Assembly: GCA_002633025.1 (NCBI GenBank) | Contig: NMRB01000674.1 | Span: 122,109-186,108 of the forward strand | From: Notospermus geniculatus | Taxonomy: Eukaryota > Nemertea > Pilidiophora > Heteronemertea > Lineidae | Reading direction: 5' to 3' | DNA length: 64,000 nucleotides | In this document: one piece after another, positions 13,701 to 24,667 of the stretch | Position numbering within the stretch: position 1 is the first letter of the stretch | How the letters are laid out: each line of letters starts with the position of its first letter | Program-made: the position numbers and the translations under genes | The notes under the pieces: generated by a model | Seen by the model: the letters and a program-made list of their open reading frames with translations, nothing else | Told to the model about the DNA's origin: nothing | Database searches by the model: none

Positions 13701-16700
13701 CTCGCACATGTCAAACAATACCGAAGTCGATATCGCCGAGTCTGTAGTGGCTGGCGAGAAGATCAGTGGCGAGTAGATCACTTGCAATATCACCCGAAGT
13801 GTTGCTGGCTTAAGAAGCTTATTCCCAGTCAACTAATGGCATGATGATATGAACCATGTAAAACATAGGGCATGTAGGGCAACAGTCATCATCCCCCATG
13901 CCACGTCCAAAATTGTGGACAATTTATGATGACAGACAGCACAAAGTAACGATCAGATGAGCAAGGATGGGGAGGTTTGGGGTCTCCTAATCTGATAAGC
14001 CCTGGCATGCCCATCCTGATAATCTCAGGTCATTTACGGTCCTACCCTCCTTCAGAAATAAGAGCGAGGAGGGGAGCGGTTGTGCGGACCCTGGGGGCGT
14101 ATATTCGAATCCCTGTTTTTGACAACACTCGTGTTGACCCAGTTCATGTTGTTGCTGAGGATGTGGAACGCCTTGTATTCTCCCTACTCCACTTCAGGTT
14201 CAGACTCAATTGACTCGTCGTAAAGAAAATGCGCCTGGAATTTGTAAAACGTTCACCATCTAAAACTACGAGGTGACACCTAATTTCACATTCGCGTAAC
14301 ATTCATTTACGAGATAGCTCGCTGGTAATTTATTTAGATGGCCGTAGATAGTCCACAAGCTGTTCATCATTCGTAAATGATGACACATAATGGCCCCTGG
14401 AGTCACATCAAAACAAAATCGGGCTTTATAGTTCCGTTGTGTTGTACTAACACGGGTTTTGCCTATCATGCCTATAGGTCGTGTATTCTGATATCATGTC
14501 GAGGTTAAGACTGATCAACGATGAAATCATCTGTATTGTCGAACTCGTAGAGCCTAACAACCCGTTTGAGAGCAATATCAGCCGGGAAGTCGGTGGACGT
14601 TGACGAGCTAGAGGATTGAATTGAAGACACGACATGTAAATATTGTCTCCCGCAAGTGTTCGACATAGCGACTGGATGTCTTCTGGTCGGCTGAAAGTTT
14701 CATTTGGCAGACGGGCCCAGAGCAATCGCAATAAAAGGAAATGTACGGTGGAACTCTTGATTGAGACACTTTTGGAACTGGCCGATGCTGTCCTTAAGGG
14801 CCCGTCACACCGAAGTAGTTCTCAAAACGTCCTGCCCCCGTCCTAAAAAAATCGTAAAACGGGCTAGAACGTGTAACCCTTGGCCAAATAATCCCTTGAT
14901 GTTCTGGAGCACCCTTCCCGTCCATGAAGTTTGTAAAAAGACTGTACAAAGTTGCCATTACGTCCACACACAGTTTGACTTTGAGCCCGTTTGGCAAAAT
15001 TTTCAAGAACGTACTGAGAACTAGCTCAGTTGGGGATCATAACTACGATAGAGGGTAGCACATCGTAACCCACGTCCTATACAATGGACGCCCTTTGTGT
15101 GGGAAATCGATCATGTTGATCAGGACCTAGATGTCACTTTCATTTCAATAGTTTGAACCACTAGTGACACCTATTGACGCATTGGGTTATGGTATTGACA
15201 AGTCCCAACAGAAGTTCAAGTCCTACCTCAAGCCAACTTGGTCGCAAATGCAATGGATTTACATGTCCTAATACATACACGATCTGGTCAACCTCAGACT
15301 GGTCAAACAATCGGTAATGAGTTCAAATTCATGTCTAAGAAGAGGAATTACAGTCGACTCACGAGGGTATTGTTGTTGGCAATGTTGAAATGCCTTCGAC
15401 CGAGGAAATCAATTGTCTGTGACAGTATATCGAGGGGCGGTATAACGAGAGTGGACTGTATATCTTGTATACATTACACCATCACTTCTGTTCTGTTTCT
15501 TAATACAAATGATTGGTAATAATACCTCTTAGCCCGGTATCGCAGAGCCCACGATGTGTTCAAGCTATGAATGTCGGATAATTGGCCGCCATTTGATCAC
15601 GCCTCATCAGTAACGCGATATATCAATGGCAATTACTCAATAGCCAATACACTTGTAACGTTGCATTTATTTAGCATAGCAGAAGGAATGACGTGATGCG
15701 AACGACCAATTTTCGATTGAACAGAGGTGGTCCCACAAGAAATGGTCCACCTAGTATTGGTGTCTGCATTGGCAGTGCCTGAAGAAGAAGGTGTCCATAC
15801 AGGGAGGTTCCACTTTAGTCACAGGCGTTAAGGATGACATTGTTGTGTGCACTTCTTCTCTGATGACGTCAATTTCGTGACGTTCTAGGACGGCTCTACC
15901 GGGTAATGGGAGGAAATAAGTCTACCATTGGGGACTGAACTCTTCTGTACTTGATAGAGAGGTGTCCTCCTGCCACAGGCGTCAGTTTAGGGAGGTTCCG
16001 CTACTGCTTCTGCTTCATCTCCATCCGAAAATCGTTGACAAGAAGAAAAGCAACGCATTTCCACCACCGACAGCGGCAGATGTAAGCCACGGAAATATCG
16101 CCTACTTTGCCGAGAAGAGAAAAATCTGAGCACAAATCAACTTGATGGAACTGTCAACACAAATACAGTAACCCTCACTCAGCGGAATTGGATTGGGACC
16201 TCATCAATAATTGAATCACGGTTTTCTATACTAACTGATAGGATTACATTGTCATGTTCATTTCATTGTTAAGTAGCTTTTTCGGCAGCAGAAGAGATGT
16301 GTTTGTTAATTTCATTAACGAAATATCACTCTCTTGTTTATGCTTTGTTTGGGTTTCGAATAGTTGAACACAGATGAACTATCGATGGAGAACACAGGCC
16401 TTCTTCCATGTTAGTCGTAATACAGCTTTCTTGTGGGCTCTCTATGGGCAAATCACTTGTTACATGTAGTTTCTCTCAATGGGCAAATCACCATTGTTGG
16501 TTTCTCTCAATGGGGAAAACACCATTTGGGTTCTCTCAATGGGTGATTCACCATTGTTGGTTTCTCTCAATGGGCAATTCACCATTGTTGGTTTCTCTCA
16601 ATGGGCGATTCACCTTTGTTGGTTTCTCTCAATGGGTAATTCACCATTGTTGGTTTCTCTCAATGGGCAAATCACATTGTTGGTTTCCATATGACTTCTG

Positions 16701-19700
16701 TTGAGACCTGAGAACTATATGGGCGTTTGTGTCAGTGGTGGCAATGACACAAACGCCCATAAAATGTCATTTTCTATGGTGGAGTTGCCCATAGAGAGCC
16801 AACTCACCCAGGAAAACTCTCACATGGAGGAGTGCCTGTAAAATGTCTCTGACATTCCAAATATTTACTTCAAAGCTGACATGAAGTGGTATCCACTAAA
16901 AGTAACCTGTGTGTAGAGCACGGTGACATTTTGAAGTGTTCTGCACTGCTAGCGATATCAGGTTCGTAATCCATACGAGAAAAATCTTCTGATCACAAGA
17001 ACGACGAACTCTCTTTTAAAACCCTATGAATCACAGTCATTGGTGATGAGTAACCAATGGCAACTATAAGTCTGGATCTGGTACAGGGAATTTCATCCGG
17101 TCCAACTTCTCAAGCTTGTTCATTACATAAGGAAATGCACAGGATGTAGGGAGAATTCTGGCCAAGTCGGGTGAACAACTTTTCCGTTGTCAGCGCTGAG
17201 CTGCTTGGCGGTAGAAAGAGATCATAGCCCGGAACTCTAAGAGGGCAATTTTGTCCAGAGTAAAAAAGGATTATTGAGGCAGTCTCCTTGGAAACTCAAA
17301 CTTCCTTGTAGTACAGAAGCAAAAATGTAAAAGTAAAGCGAACCGTAAGATCATTTTTTTATGTAGTGATGTGAACCTTGATGTGATTGTGAATGTCGAA
17401 ACTAGCACTTTCATAACTTTCCATTGTTATATAAAGCACTTCATATCTAAAAGCGCTTCACATCTAAAGCCCAGGTCACGCTGTGGCGACTTAAGAGGGT
17501 GAACTAGAAAAGTGAAACAAGAGGCACGCTGCCCGTGGCAAATAACCAGGTTTTCGAAGTGGAGTAGTGAATAAAACAATAGAAATTCTATTGTTTGCGA
17601 GGCGCATGCACTTTTTAGCTCGCCTTAAAAAGACAAGGCCTGATTTGGAGGAGTGTACTCCCTAAGACGAACCAACCAGACACCTCAGTATCAAGATACC
17701 ATAACGCTGCTTTGACTGATTCAACCGATCAATTTTGGATTTCAATGGTCACTGACGGCATGAAAATCAAAGACCCGCAAGGCACGATATCATCCACATT
17801 CGACAAGAAGTCGCTTCCACTCCACACAAGTGCCGCACCATCTCATGAGGTCATGTTATTTGGTGTTGCCGTGGTAACCAGATATTTACCATAATGGCTA
17901 CAGTGTCAATAACTTCGGCACACACGAGATTGATAGCTCATTATCCAAATCACTGAGTGGCATACAAAGTTGCGTGTATTAGAAAAATGCGTCGGTCGCC
18001 GCAAAAAAGTACAGTCTGTCGATGATGAAGGAGAAACTGTGGTGATGTAGATGGTCATTCTGAAACCTGCAGTTTGCATGAGATTCTGGGCATGAAAATC
18101 ATGTCTCTTCTCCTCAAGTCCTGGTTCGAACCCAACAGAGATGAAGACCTACATGTAGCTATAGACAGTGTACAGTGGCTCATTTTGACATCCATGACAA
18201 AATGGTGCGGGGAGGGGTGCATTGGGCCAACTCAAATACTGTGTGATTTTCACTGAATGGTGGACAAGTCAGTCAGCTGTGTCCAACAAAAAATACACAT
18301 GATCTACAGAAAATCTGTGTTGACATCTGAAGCAAATCTATGTTGACAAAAACCCGAACAGGAAGTTTATGCNAGTTGCAGAACACTGTAGATATAGACA
18401 GTGTACAGTGGCTCATTTTGACATCCATGACAAACTGGGGAGGGGGAGGGGGAGGGGTGCACCGGGCCAACTCAAATACATGTACTGTGTGATTTTCACT
18501 GAATGGTGGACAAGTCAGTCAACTGTGTCCAACAAAAAATACACATGATCTACAGCAAATCTACTGTATGTTGACATCTGAAGCAAATCTATGTTGACAA
18601 AAACCCCGAACAGGAAGTTTATGCACCAAACAACCATCGCATCACAAAAATTTCCTTTGATTGATCAATAAATTTTTGCCTGATATATCGCGCAAAGCAA
18701 ACACGTCGTTGCGACATCGTCAAATATTTACATTTCTACAGATAAATACAAGGCGTCATGAGAGCTAGGGCTGGAACTAGACGCCAATCCTGGTATCAAC
18801 TGCAGTGGTTACAGGACGAACTGTACTTTGGTCCTGATTCTCCTGCCATTCCTACAGGGTCTTCTAACCAAACTGGAATTCTATTCCATGATTGTGATGC
18901 AATCATGACGTCTTGACGCAGCCATGGCGTCAGTGGTATGCAGCATGTCATGTACCGGTAGTCACTTTGCACCACGTGACGTCAGTTCACAAATTTCTGC
19001 AGCAGAAAGTGGTTAAAAGCTGCAAAAAAGTACAATTCTAAGGTATTCTTTTCCTCGCAAAACCGTTCAGCAGAAATGAAATAAGTTTGTCCACTGCAGC
19101 AGCACAGGTCCGTCATTCACTGCCATGGAGGGAATCCTGACAGCAATGGTAACCACCGCACACATTATTTACTAATACATGTACGTACAAGTGCCACCTA
19201 CCTGTTGTGCCTACCTCCCGCACCAAGACCATCACTGACCCCGCAAACTTCGACTCCTTTCGATAATACGGATCGCACGCCGAAGGGTTCGCTACGTCAC
19301 ACGTAATTAGATAACAAATTGTCCCGTACAAGAACACGACATTACAGGAATCCCGCTTACAACATGACAAGACGCAACTCGGCAGGTCCGTCGCTCCGTT
19401 ATCTTTTTCGTATTTTCCCGCCTGTGTTCCACCCTTCGGCGTCGACTGTTCAAACATCACGTTTTTTATAGCCAGCGCTGAGGGATCCGTGCAGAGGTTG
19501 GCCCATGAGCCTGAAATGATACAATATTGTCATGTCTCAAAAAAACCAATTTAGTATTAACTATAGTCAAATAATTACATTGATATAGCAACAGTGAAAT
19601 GCTGTATCTTTCAAAATGAACAAATAATCAGATAGAATTCAGGAGACTATCACGCATCCTTTCATCATGTTCATTAGTTACCATGGGAATGAGCATCGCA

Positions 19701-21959
19701 AGTTTTTATCATGGCATATCGACAATATTGGGATAGTTCTGACATTTTAGGCCTCTCTCGTCTCAGACGATTCATCTATGACAAGTCAACAATGAATTTC
19801 TAGGTCTGTTCTCTGACACATGAAACCTCTTTATTGATTTAGAATAAAATGGCCAGGGCTACTATGTCTGTGACTGTCTGTCTGTCTGAGCAGTCACAGA
19901 GGGCAGTAGATTCTACTTTACGAAGATGGCCAATTTTCAAACTCAGAGACACTCTTCTCTGACACTTTGATTGACAGTTTCTGATCTGATTGGCTCACAC
20001 CCAGCTCAGATCATCAGGGCCCTTGTTGCTGCCAATTTTGCAAGCTGAATATAAAAATTCCCACGCAACTAAAAACCACCTCAAATCTACAAAAATATTC
20101 TGATATCTGAATGCCTCTTAGGAACCATCATACATGGTGGTATGAATGATATTCTCTACCGGGGGCCATTGTTTTACCCTGCCACAGATTTTTGCCAGAA
20201 CAATACACTTGGCGGCATATGGCTCGACAAAATATGCGTTGATAGATTCTAAGAGTTATTCAGGATTTTCATTGCACCTCTGGTACACTGCAGTGTTTAT
20301 CATTCAAAACAATCTGTTCAATCAGTGCTTCACGTAGACGGACGCAATCATGCTCGCGCCCCTGCATGCCCGCAAAATTGCACCGAGGATCTCAATTGAC
20401 CGCGCTCCTCGGGCGCCATCCTTGAAGTAACTGACCATCAAATTTCATGAGGAACAGCTCTCCTTGAGCCTTTGAGGAGGTCAACTGATTGAGCTCCTGC
20501 AGATTTCAAACGTGAAGCGCTGGTTCAATCCACACCAAACATGCCCAAGACTTCTCCTTTCAGTCAGAATTTCCAGTTCAACATGTCGACTGGAAAAGAT
20601 TGCAGTCAGCCATTCTCTGTCCAAGAGAAAATTGAGCAACAATCTTGAATTACGCCTTCGATGAAACACACACCTGGGACTGCTGTGTCGGAAAAGACGG
20701 TACTCCACTGGGAACCTTCCAATTAGACGACTTAGAAACTAAATTAATTCTTCGGCAAAGAAGCAAGTCAATGACGTAATTTGAGAGGTCCCATGTGATT
20801 GTGTTACTTGGGTAGAATAGAACCATGATTGCTGATTTTCGTCTTCATGACAGAACTTGCAGGATTTACTGCATAAGTTTGCGACATTTTCCCCACTATG
20901 CGTTTACAATATTTTGGTGTGTGCAATTGTTGCAATATTGACCGCTGACTTGGGCACAGCTGGCAGGACGCACACATTTCACACCTTCACCAAAGGAGAG
21001 AATGCCATTCGGCATTTTCGTAGTTAACCCTTCGGTTCATAAAAAAGAAAATACAAAGAACAATTTTCTAATTGGAACTGGTTACTGATTGAGGAACAAA
21101 ATGATTCAAGTGGAGAACTCTGTCGGCACCTGATGCCATGAACATGGGGCGTATCACAGCTGTAGCTATTGATTTCTGAGTCATTTACCAATTGATCTCA
21201 CACTTGACTGCATCATTTCACGAAATGTACATGTAATGTAGCTATTTAATATATAAACGCAGTTTAACCAATTCAGTCTCAAGTGCCAACAGTCGATATT
21301 TTCAGTTCATGCCAGTTGTTGAATGTTGAAAGAGCAAAGTATAAATTGATAAAAATACATGTACATGTACATGTAGTTGGTAATCATGCCTCACAGCCTG
21401 ACAATCAGGCCAAGGCAGGGTACATGTAGTTGGTAATCATGCCTCACAGCCTGACAATCAGGCCAAGGCAGGGATCTGTATCAAAGTTCATATTCTGAAA
21501 AAGCAAGTCGCACACAATACAAAATACATTAGAACATCAATTTTTTGGTCACACAGAGCAAAATTCAGGTCGCATTTTAGACCAAATGGTCATGAACTTT
21601 GAACCCTGCAAGGAGCTAGAATGGTCATGCCACTGTAGTGGAATCAGCAACCGGTTTTGTTGAGCATGCAGGTTGGGGTCATACAAGGATCTGTTGTTAG
21701 AAGAGGTTTTAAGTTAGTGGGCCTGACTGCTACATTTAGAACTTCCTTAACATTTTGTCCCGAGGAAAAACATTGGCCTCCATGCAAACTGTAATCTTCC
21801 AGTGCTTCTCCCTCTCTCTGCATAGTAGGGCCTATGCAAGGAAAACAATTTCTTGGCGGCCACAGCACAGGTGGCAGATGACCTAAATTCACCAGAATTG
21901 TGCAACCTACCTGCCACATGGCTCAGCACAACCAACGTGATTGTAATCCAATGCATCAT
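598..21959 (-). CDS. KIAA0319L: KIAA0319-like PKD-domain receptor, 3' end outside window
   Basis: Multi-exon gene read right to left. The exons I placed are 21911-21959, 19202-19510, 10925-12244, 8185-8510, 4535-4633, 4160-4260, 3900-3987, 3122-3347, 2836-2900, 2461-2745, 2220-2352, 1869-2017, 1592-1743 and 598-807. All junctions are GT-AG and phases agree except between 8185 and 4633, where at least one small exon (length 3n+1) is still missing. Domain order is signal peptide, MANSC, Thr/Asn-rich mucin-like stretch, EGF-like module, five PKD domains. PKD spacing and signatures such as STDDHGIVSYEW and LPQNSVTLYGN match KIAA0319L. Family members are type I membrane glycoproteins of the plasma membrane, Golgi and endosomes. 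The transmembrane segment and tail must lie left of position 1. KIAA0319 and KIAA0319L cannot be separated here; an invertebrate probably has one gene for both. Its start faces the four-helix gene at 24668. Confidence 0.9.
1869..2352 (-). CDS. KIAA0319L: KIAA0319L PKD domain 4, two exons
   Basis: Exons 2220-2352 (QNQPPVASAGKDRDIILPA, STDDQQVVRYQWTQ) and 1869-2017 (GPGGIAIQDADKAVATVTNL, GEYQFRLTVFDAEKVEAQD). They are joined in phase 2. A TGAC/TGGC simple repeat fills the intron beside the first donor. Confidence 0.9.
2079..2216. repeat. TGAC/TGGC simple repeat
   Basis: About 138 bp of alternating ctgactgactgg/ctggctgg units directly beside the donor of the exon at 2220-2352. Confidence 0.8.
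2461..2745 (-). CDS. KIAA0319L: KIAA0319L PKD domain 3, single exon
   Basis: Whole PKD domain in one 285-bp exon: VDYPPQANAGSNIIISLPQN, STDDHGIVSYEWIKK, LEVGDYTFTLKVTDTGG, ending VFVKPG before gtgagt. It is the best-matching domain of the gene against the vertebrate homologue. Confidence 0.92.
2836..3347 (-). CDS. KIAA0319L: KIAA0319L PKD domain 2, two exons
   Basis: Exons 3122-3347 and 2836-2900. The first reads NKPPVAVIKPPFQEIHLPN, then ESTDDDKIVKYVWEEVLG and LAPGKYRFK. The second reads LTVTDSDGAKNATTANVTV. These are the characteristic KIAA0319L second PKD motifs. The join is phase 2 (AA|G gives Lys). Confidence 0.9.
3900..4633 (-). CDS. KIAA0319L: KIAA0319L PKD domain 1, three exons
   Basis: Exons 4535-4633, 4160-4260 and 3900-3987. 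They read MQLVVSAGKNQTIQLPTKV, then KYVWLLSSHPEGAETG with NKLKLSN, then LIAGVYVFEVQVSAPGKFG. Together they form one PKD (Ig-like beta sandwich) domain and align along the first PKD of KIAA0319L. Donors and acceptors are canonical and phases continuous (1, 0, 1). The two introns hold no other coding signal. Confidence 0.88.
7127..7425. mobile_element. Dispersed MITE with GAGAGTTTTCT ends, copy in intron
   Basis: Left end AAAGGCACCACTCCACATGA, inner GTTGGCTCTCTATGGGCAA, right end complementary (aaactctcacgtgga). Other copies: 4340-4480, 16427-16838, 26636-26850, 39316-39960 and 59229-59402. Confidence 0.6.
8185..8510 (-). CDS. KIAA0319L: KIAA0319L exon 4: acidic linker and EGF-like module
   Basis: 326 bp between tttttcag and gtg|gtaggt. 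The first half is Ser/Glu-rich. The second half has six cysteines (C-x7-C-x5-C-x11-C-x-C-x12-C), including WCNCITGY, which is EGF-like. The exon accepts the G left by the mucin exon and ends in phase 0. In human KIAA0319L the cysteine-rich EGF-like stretch I recall is near the membrane, after the PKD domains, so a copy before the PKD array would be a lineage feature. Confidence 0.75.
8696..8861. mobile_element. Hairpin MITE (GCAAATTTTCGACCCCAA arms)
   Basis: Long imperfect inverted repeat, arms of about 70 bp meeting near 8780. Fragments of the same family occur at about 4750-4850, 24222-24310 and 36842-36915, so it is a dispersed element. Confidence 0.65.
9383..9516 (-). repeat. tRNA-derived SINE, class II tRNA-like head
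   Basis: The minus strand reads A box TGGCCTAGTGGTTAAGG and B box GGTTCAAGTCC with a long variable region (Ser/Leu-like), then a body ending in attatttcat. Intronic. Confidence 0.6.
10165..10510. repeat. Degenerate tandem repeat, about 160-bp unit
   Basis: Units start with aatccaagatggc(c/t)gcca at about 10167, 10328 and 10488, and share ataggttttggggtcaagc followed by tatccatt. Intron 3 of the KIAA0319L gene. Confidence 0.6.
10925..12244 (-). CDS. KIAA0319L: KIAA0319L exon 3: long Thr/Asn-rich mucin-like exon
   Basis: A single 1320-bp open exon (about 440 residues), in phase with the MANSC exon before it and the EGF-like exon after it. It is Ser/Thr/Asn-rich throughout. Its middle (about 11340-11690) is a degenerate repeat built on V-T-G-N-T-T and S-V-G-G-N-T, giving many N-x-T/S sequons beside Thr runs. 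This predicts a heavily N- and O-glycosylated extended stalk. Vertebrate homologues also have a low-complexity linker here, but without this repeat. Repeat purity suggests recent expansion, so length may vary between alleles. Confidence 0.8.
12890..13200 (-). repeat. tRNA-derived SINE interrupted by a MITE
   Basis: Same family as 330-505: head at about 13130-13200 with B box GATTCGAATCC, body below it. The body is split at 12944 by a palindromic element; removing it restores the arrangement seen in the uninterrupted copy. Confidence 0.65.
12946..13033. mobile_element. 88-bp palindromic MITE (CAGGGTGGGCC ends)
   Basis: Nearly perfect hairpin. Terminal inverted repeats start CAGGGTGGGCCAGAGAAAGT and are flanked by TA, as expected for Tc1/mariner-type non-autonomous elements. 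Related ends occur at 57563-57780. Confidence 0.75.
16427..16838. mobile_element. Same MITE family, internally expanded by a minisatellite
   Basis: Ends resemble the 59229 copy. Positions 16465-16685 are about seven units of a roughly 31-bp repeat (ttctctcaatgggcaattca...), whose unit is the element's own ctctatgggcaa segment. Confidence 0.6.
18162..18624. repeat. Short duplication split by an N (18162-18372 and 18394-18624)
   Basis: Both halves run from tagacagtgtacagtggctc to gaacaggaagtttatgc. The first stops exactly at the N (18373). The second differs by scattered SNPs and an expanded G-rich run. It lies in intron 2 of the KIAA0319L gene. Confidence 0.9.
19202..19510 (-). CDS. KIAA0319L: KIAA0319L exon 2: MANSC domain
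   Basis: 103 codons between atttcag and acag|gtaggt. The exon carries eight cysteines in the MANSC pattern, with the core SCVLSCCKRDSCNVVFLYG followed by ICYLITC and an AC. This is the N-terminal seven/eight-cysteine module expected just after the signal peptide of KIAA0319-type proteins. It ends on a single G that continues into the mucin-like exon as Asp. Confidence 0.85.
21368..21473. repeat. Perfect 53-bp tandem duplication
   Basis: tacatgtagttggtaatcat... occurs twice with no mismatch (21368-21420, 21421-21473), in intron 1 of the KIAA0319L gene. Confidence 0.9.
21911..21959 (-). CDS. KIAA0319L: KIAA0319L exon 1: signal peptide
   Basis: Encodes MMHWITITLVVLSHVAG, a short hydrophobic leader ending in a small residue, followed by a good donor (gcag|gtaggt). 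The split Gly codon fits the MANSC exon exactly. Two adjacent ATGs (21959 and 21956) are possible starts. An in-frame ATG at 22034 would add a 25-residue N-terminal extension. I prefer the short form because it gives a normal leader. Confidence 0.65.
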
Positions 21960-24667
21960 GAAGCCCTGGCTGACGGGCAGCACCAGCAACAGTTTGTGCC
22001 GCGATGACTTATTGCTATTTATTGTACACTCCATATTCCTCGTCCATGACTGGAAATTAACAAAAAACTTTAATTAGGCTAAAATGTTAGCTGATTGATG
22101 TGATTGGGTACAACACCCAAGCTGTAGGCATAACATTCTTGTCTAGACTCTTGCCCCCTCCCCAAGGAAGCACAACCAGCCTGCTGAAACACTGACACTG
22201 TTCATGGCTGTCAGTGTCATTCTTGTTGTTGCTTTTTGGGGATATCACAGGATGCGATGAATGCAATACATTCAGACAGTGTGAAATTGTAGATTGCTTG
22301 AAAAAAGAATGCAAAATTCGGACCAGCTGCCAAAAACCCGACATGGCAGCAGCATGCCTACGCTAAACTGCAATCATGCCATGGCACTTTTGACAGATGG
22401 CAGTAGAGCTAGGTAGGCAGTAGGCCGAGGTCTCACTCTCAGTAACTCAGACGCGGAGAGTACAGACAGTGTCTCACTCAGAGTAGGACTCCATCATCCC
22501 CATCCAGCGCAAGAGAGGAACTGACTGACAGACCTGCATGCAGCCAGCTGCATGGGATCACGACTCGACGACTGCCTGACCAGCTGGCTGCTTGCTGCCT
22601 GCCTGCCCAGACAGAGTCAGAGACAGAGTGCTGCTGTGTCATGTGTCAGTGTCAGCAGTGTCTCCCACTCTCTCACTCCATGGACTCACTCTGTCTTCTG
22701 TGGCTGCTGTGGAGTGTGGTGACCATGGTGACTGTGAGTGTGAGCATGGATGGATAGTGAGCAGTCACAGTGACAGTGGTGAGTGAGTGAGTGACACTCA
22801 GCTGCTCAGTCTGGTCAGTCCAGTATATACCGGTACCAGGCAGTGCTGCAGTGCAGTCCCCAGCCATTCCAGCAGCAGGCAGCAGTGCTGGATCGAGGAG
22901 TCGGTCATGTCGGTGAGCGGCCTTTATGTATTTCGATTTCAGCATATCAAGTGCTGTATTAATGAAGGGAAACGCAAGATACTGTTTTACGTCGAAAAAT
23001 ACCAATTTAAAGCAATTTTCATGATATAAATCGGTAAAATTTGCGGAAAGATGTGAAAAATTACCTGGAAATCCAACTGACGAATGTGCACATAAAATGA
23101 TGATGTCATCGAAGACCTTCTGCCACCAAACGGCTGATCACAGAACTAAACTGCAGGAGTAGCCACCTAGCGGAAGATCGTGGAACCAATCTAGGAACGT
23201 GGGAATCCCAGCCTCGATTTCGTCTTCATTTTCACGTAATTGGGGGAATACCCATCACGCGATTTATCAACAAATGCGGGAACATTTCTTCTTATTTGTA
23301 CGTTATGATAGTCCTATTTCCCGTAATTGCATTTTCCAATGGAGAACAGAATGTACAGTATGCAGTAACATCGAACGTTTATGATGCAGGGTTCTTGAAA
23401 TTGCAGATATTGGAGGAACACCGGCTAAACTAAACAACACACCTCATGCACTGCTGCCCCCTACATAAATGCACAGGCCTACCGGTACATGCATTGCAGG
23501 CCTACATACATCTACATAGACCCGGTACAGGCATGTACAGCACCTAGGCCCTACTGGATGTCGCCTTTTGCTTCATTCATAGGCCCATGGAGGTATAAAA
23601 TTATACCTCCATGATAGGCCTAATCATAACAGATGGTTCATGTATGTAGGCCTATGTCCAACGACAATCCCCGTCGATAGGCCTACCGCATCCTATTTCA
23701 TTTCATCCCTCGTGATTTTATTTCACAGTCTCTACAGACACAGTTTAGTAATGAATAGTATTTTGGGTGCAAAACTTGTAGCTACCGAGTACCGGTACCG
23801 CCACCACTGGTAAGCTACGGTACGTAGGCAGCCTAGGGGCGTAGGCAGCCTAGGGGCCTACTAATCATTATGCCCCAGGAGTAGTCATTGAAATGATAAA
23901 AAACTGATATCTTTTTGGTCAAACGAGATGAGCCAACTCGTAAAAAGATGAATAAAAAAGTTTATTAATTATTGTGTTTGATGTTATTGTTAGAAACCTG
24001 CGTAAACTTGCATTCTTTGTTTAAATAATATATATGACCCATATCCAGGTATTGCACATCCTTATCAGTTTTCATCAACTTCTGGTTTAGTGTGTCAGGC
24101 CATTTGATACCAGACGGTAGGGTTCACGTAAGATTTCTAGGTCAGCTGATTGATTTTGACATTGACTGCCTTGATTCTTCACTTCGCCTGATTAAATATC
24201 CAACATAGAGCACAAAAAACGCCGTCTCCGAATTTCGCAAATTTTCGACCCCAACCGGGGTCTTCCTCAGGCACTTTCCAGTAGAGATCCCAGAAGATAT
24301 TTGCCTGAATAAAGAGGCCATAATTATAATGCATATGTGGAAAGGTATCTCTGCTGAGGATGCTAGCTGGTCGGGCCTAATCATGGGCCCCAAGGCCAAA
24401 ACAACCTGACTTTTGATGTCTAACTCAGGACATATTTGTCGCTTCAATCTTAACAGATTAACCATGGTATATTTTTCCGTGATTTCAGGTTTGATGACTT
24501 GAGCAAGAGTCTTGTAAACAACAGATGTATGGCAGATCATTCTTTGGATGCTAAGCAGAGGTTCCTTTAAGTGACTGACTTTCTGAGTAGAAGGAATTTC
24601 ATAACCAATCCAGGCATAACAACATTGTAAAACGCTTAGACTTGAGGGATAATTGAAATTCGACAAA

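Larger units (their letters stand above)
12245..19201. other. Long intron 2 of KIAA0319L, no exon seen
   Basis: 6.96 kb with the interrupted SINE, the expanded MITE and the split duplication at 18373. From 13640 to 13830 lies a sequence matching, inverted, the region at 29330-29450. No conserved coding stretch recognised. Confidence 0.6.

Noticed and set aside
16408-16704. Open frames with repeated 'FSQWAIH' peptides
   Set aside because: Minisatellite inside a MITE, no start context or neighbours.
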